From: Peptoniphilus lacrimalis DSM 7455
GTDB taxonomy: Bacteria > Bacillota > Clostridia > Tissierellales > Peptoniphilaceae
Reading direction: 5' to 3'
Assembly (NCBI RefSeq): GCF_000378725.1
Contig: NZ_KB900371.1
Coordinates: 62,001-126,000, forward strand
Length of the DNA: 64,000 bases
Made by a program: the position numbers and the translations under genes. Below the pieces are notes generated by a model. It saw nothing but the letters and a program-made list of their open reading frames with translations. It made no database searches and was not told the DNA's origin. Positions 61,995-64,000 of this stretch are shown one piece after another. Numbering within the stretch: position 1 is the first letter of the stretch; the number at the start of each line of letters is the position of its first letter.

Positions 61995-63143
61995 TCACCC
62001 TATCATTATATTTCTAATTTCATTTACATACTTAATTAGTTTTTCGACAAAAATATCTATATCTTTAAAACTGATATCTTTAGATGTACAAATTCTAATA
62101 GTTCCATCCATTAAATTGTCATTAAGACCAATTTCTTTTAAGGTTTTTGACTTGTGATTTCCGTTAGAAGAACAAGCTGAAGCAGTAGAAATATAAATTT
62201 CATCTCCCTCTAAATAGTGAAGAAGAACTTCTGCTCTTATATCTTTTATAGATACACTCAAGTGAAAATTTGAAGAATTTTCGGGCGTATTTATCTGATA
62301 ATCGCTTAAATTTTCCTCTAAAAGTTTTAATAGATAAGCCTTAATCTTACCAGCATGTTCTATTCTTTGTTCTAAATTTTCATAGGCAAGTTGGCAAGCC
62401 TTGGCAAAACCTAAAATTCCCGGAACATTTTCTGTTCCACTTCTGAGACCTTTTTCTTGACCTCCACCGATGACAAGGGATGGAATATCAAGGGATTCTC
62501 TAACATATAAGGCTCCTACTCCCTTTGGTCCATAAATTTTATGGGAAGAAATGGAATAAGTATCAATACCTAATTCTTTTAAATTAACATGAATCTTACC
62601 AACAGCTTGAACGCCATCACCATGTATTAAAACATTTCTATTTTTTTCTTTAACTCTTTTAGTAATTTCCTTTAAATCATTTATAGTCCCAAGCTCATTA
62701 TGGACATGGATAAGAGAGAGAACTATAGTATTTTCATCAATTTCATCTAAAAGTTTTTCTATATCTACATTTCCATGTTTATCAACACCAATAAATTTAA
62801 CATCTAATCCTTCATTTTTATAATTGATAAACTGATCGTTAATTGATGCATGCTCAATAGCAGTAGTTATTATTTTATTTCCTTTTCTTTTATTCTTTTT
62901 TATTAAACCATGAATGGCAATATTATTGCTCTCAGTTCCACCCGATGTGAAAAAAATCTCTGAAGCTTGTGCCCCAACTAATTTAGCAACTGCACTTCTT
63001 GATTGTGCAATTTCTTTTTCAACTTTTAATCCAAAAGAATGTAGAGATGAAGGATTGGCAAAATCCTCACTCAAAGCTTTTGTCATAATATCTATTGATT
63101 CTTGACAAGTTTTTGTTGTTGAACAATTATCTAAATAAATCAT
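61995..63143 (-). CDS. Cysteine desulfurase (NifS/IscS family)
   Basis: 382 residues, PLP-dependent. Motifs: N-terminal YLDNCSTTKTCQE, FTSGGTESNNIAIHG, HVHNELGTIND, PLP-Lys in SISSHKIYGPKG near 203, and the persulfide-forming Cys in STASACSSNGNHKS near 325 on a long loop. Provides sulfur to ThiI (same operon), and possibly to others. NifZ-type in context. Located 15 bp after the LUD gene. Confidence 0.94.
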   Translation of the reverse strand: MIYLDNCSTTKTCQESIDIMTKALSEDFANPSSLHSFGLKVEKEIAQSRSAVAKLVGAQASEIFFTSGGTESNNIAIHGLIKKNKRKGNKIITTAIEHASINDQFINYKNEGLDVKFIGVDKHGNVDIEKLLDEIDENTIVLSLIHVHNELGTINDLKEITKRVKEKNRNVLIHGDGVQAVGKIHVNLKELGIDTYSISSHKIYGPKGVGALYVRESLDIPSLVIGGGQEKGLRSGTENVPGILGFAKACQLAYENLEQRIEHAGKIKAYLLKLLEENLSDYQINTPENSSNFHLSVSIKDIRAEVLLHYLEGDEIYISTASACSSNGNHKSKTLKEIGLNDNLMDGTIRICTSKDISFKDIDIFVEKLIKYVNEIRNIMIG

Positions 63144-63158
63144 CTAATCACCTATGTA

Positions 63159-63752
63159 TCAATATCCTAAATCTTCATTTATTAAAAATACATATATATC
63201 TCTATCCTTAGCAGATGCATTTAAAAATAACTCCATATTAGCTGCATCATCATAATGTACATAATCATCAGACCTCAAGCCTTTAAAAATATCATTATTA
63301 ATCCTTCTTGAATTTAAAGGTATAGCTATATTTTCAGCTCTTCTAACAGCTTCAGCCTTATCTGCTACAATTTTATTTCTGCCAATAAAAATAAAAACTT
63401 TCTTATGACCAAAGCAAACTGAAGAAATTCTATTTCCAATTCTATCTACAAAATACAAACTTCCATCAGATGTAATTGCATTTGCAGAAGTTAGATAATA
63501 ATCAGCATCTTTACAGTTGTCTAATCCTTTTTTAAAGCCATCTTTCCAATGCCAAAAACATTTATAGCCCTTATCTATTAAAATATCATAAATTCCTAAA
63601 GTTTCTAAAGTCTTAGAGCCAGCAAAGCCAAAACTTATATTTTCTTTTGCAAAATGAAGAAAATAATCAACTGCATCTTCTTTATTATCAAAAATATAAG
63701 AAAAAAAGCCATTTTTAATAAGTGAGCTTTTAGTTCTTAGTAAATCTATCAT
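63159..63752 (-). CDS. LUD (LutC/YkgG-like) domain protein
   Basis: 197 residues, one LUD domain: SFGFAGSKTLETLGIYD near 45, DYYLTSANAITSDGSLYFVDRIGNRISSV near 84 and KVFIFIGRNKIVADKAEAVRRAENIAIP near 118. The AxxxSADGxL-type middle motif is conserved as SANAITSDGSL. LUD proteins assist lactate and related oxidation in Lut complexes, but neither lutA nor lutB is in the window. Possibly co-transcribed with iscS and thiI. Confidence 0.87.
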   Translation of the reverse strand: MIDLLRTKSSLIKNGFFSYIFDNKEDAVDYFLHFAKENISFGFAGSKTLETLGIYDILIDKGYKCFWHWKDGFKKGLDNCKDADYYLTSANAITSDGSLYFVDRIGNRISSVCFGHKKVFIFIGRNKIVADKAEAVRRAENIAIPLNSRRINNDIFKGLRSDDYVHYDDAANMELFLNASAKDRDIYVFLINEDLGY

Positions 63753-63826
63753 TAAAGTTAATTCACCTCATATTTATGATATACTATTTTTTTTAAAATT
63801 TAAAGTATTTATAAGATCAAGTTAAA

Positions 63827-63835
63827 TGCTATAAT
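63827..63835 (+). promoter_or_regulatory. Extended -10 promoter of the right-edge gene
   Basis: TGCTATAAT, 16 bp before the TTG at 63852. Confidence 0.55.
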
Positions 63836-63851
63836 CATATTGGTGATTGCT

Positions 63852-64000
63852 TTGATATATAATGAAAAAAGACTAAGTGAAAATTCAGAAAAAAATTTTT
63901 TAATAATAGAAACAACAGGGCTTTCAATAAAAAATGACGTCATTATTGCAATAGGAATTATTAAAAATAATACTATTTATCAATTTATTATAGAAGATTT
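63852..64000 (+). CDS. Partial YprB-like RNase H-fold exonuclease, N-terminus
   Basis: Open frame to the right edge. It starts at a TTG at 63852 with GGTGATT upstream (GTG at 63843 is in frame but has no ribosome-binding site). Sequence reads LIYNEKRLSENSEKNF then LIIETTGLSIKNDVIIAIG, matching the DxETTGLSxxxDxxxxIG opening of YprB/DnaQ-like 3'-5' exonucleases; the first catalytic Asp of DIET is here Ile, reading LIIETT. Only 49 residues are visible, so activity cannot be judged. Confidence 0.6.
   Translation, partial: MIYNEKRLSENSEKNFLIIETTGLSIKNDVIIAIGIIKNNTIYQFIIED

Noticed and set aside
1-64000. CRISPR arrays, tRNA, rRNA, SRP or tmRNA genes, insertion sequences and attachment sites
   Set aside because: None recognised on either strand by eye; in particular nothing resembling the SRP RNA that is often beside dnaX.

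Overview
The window looks like a low-GC, non-sporulating Gram-positive anaerobe, most likely a Tissierellia/Peptoniphilaceae coccus (Anaerococcus- or Peptoniphilus-like). The evidence is the very A+T-rich DNA, strong AGGAGG/AGGTGA ribosome-binding sites, S-layer-homology (SLH) proteins, GatCAB, a YhaO/YhaN pair, PotABCD, and no spore genes. The genus is an inference. No rRNA, tRNA, CRISPR array, insertion sequence or prophage was seen, and no gene-free stretch exceeds about 300 bases. Most genes are on the minus strand; five short plus-strand islands interrupt them (25.4-26.5, 40.6-41.6, 46.6-48.6, 58.7-59.4 and 63.85 kb onward).

Layout, left to right (transcription of minus-strand units runs right to left). 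1-8.8 kb is a division/cell-wall (dcw) cluster, mraZ-rsmH-ftsL-pbp-mraY-murD-ftsW-murG, ending at the left edge in the start of a basic protein that is probably FtsQ/DivIB. A four-box MraZ-type operator precedes mraZ. 9-11.1 kb is a two-component system, and 11.2-14 kb a DUF3160 lipoprotein with a small secreted partner. 14-23.1 kb is one tight run: SLH protein, tcdA, pcrA, ligA, gatC, gatA, gatB. A second, larger SLH protein (23.3-25.3 kb) diverges from an orphan Met8-like dehydrogenase and a small cupin. ppsA follows at 27-29.4 kb. 29.5-34 kb holds yhaO-yhaN-metallophosphoesterase-CYTH. 34.2-37.8 kb holds ybaK-pgm-a degenerate PfkB-family protein-isochorismatase-like hydrolase.

38-41 kb is a zinc-uptake operon (znuABC) divergent from a Fur/Zur-family gene, with a perfect 9-5-9 inverted repeat between them. 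A lone hotdog-fold gene follows, then ftsH, then dnaX-ybaB-recR. 46.6-49.4 kb holds a small Ala-rich lipoprotein, a zinc-ribbon/membrane protein and a YwaF-like membrane protein. 49.5-51.7 kb is a class III polyhydroxyalkanoate synthase pair (phaE-phaC). A BMP-family lipoprotein and an unknown membrane protein follow. 54.3-58.6 kb is a polyamine transporter operon headed by an XRE/cupin regulator. The right end has a DUF1624 membrane protein, a LUD protein, iscS-thiI, LemA, a TPM-domain protein and the start of a YprB-like exonuclease.

Most of the window is core metabolism. No clear new multi-gene defence or mobile system was found. The best leads are the PfkB-like protein that has lost its catalytic motif, the regulatory sites (MraZ boxes, Zur box, a candidate operator over the pot promoter), the phaEC pair with no visible monomer-supply genes, and several unrecognised envelope proteins. 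A recurrent extended -10 promoter, TGnTATAAT, precedes at least eleven genes or operons.
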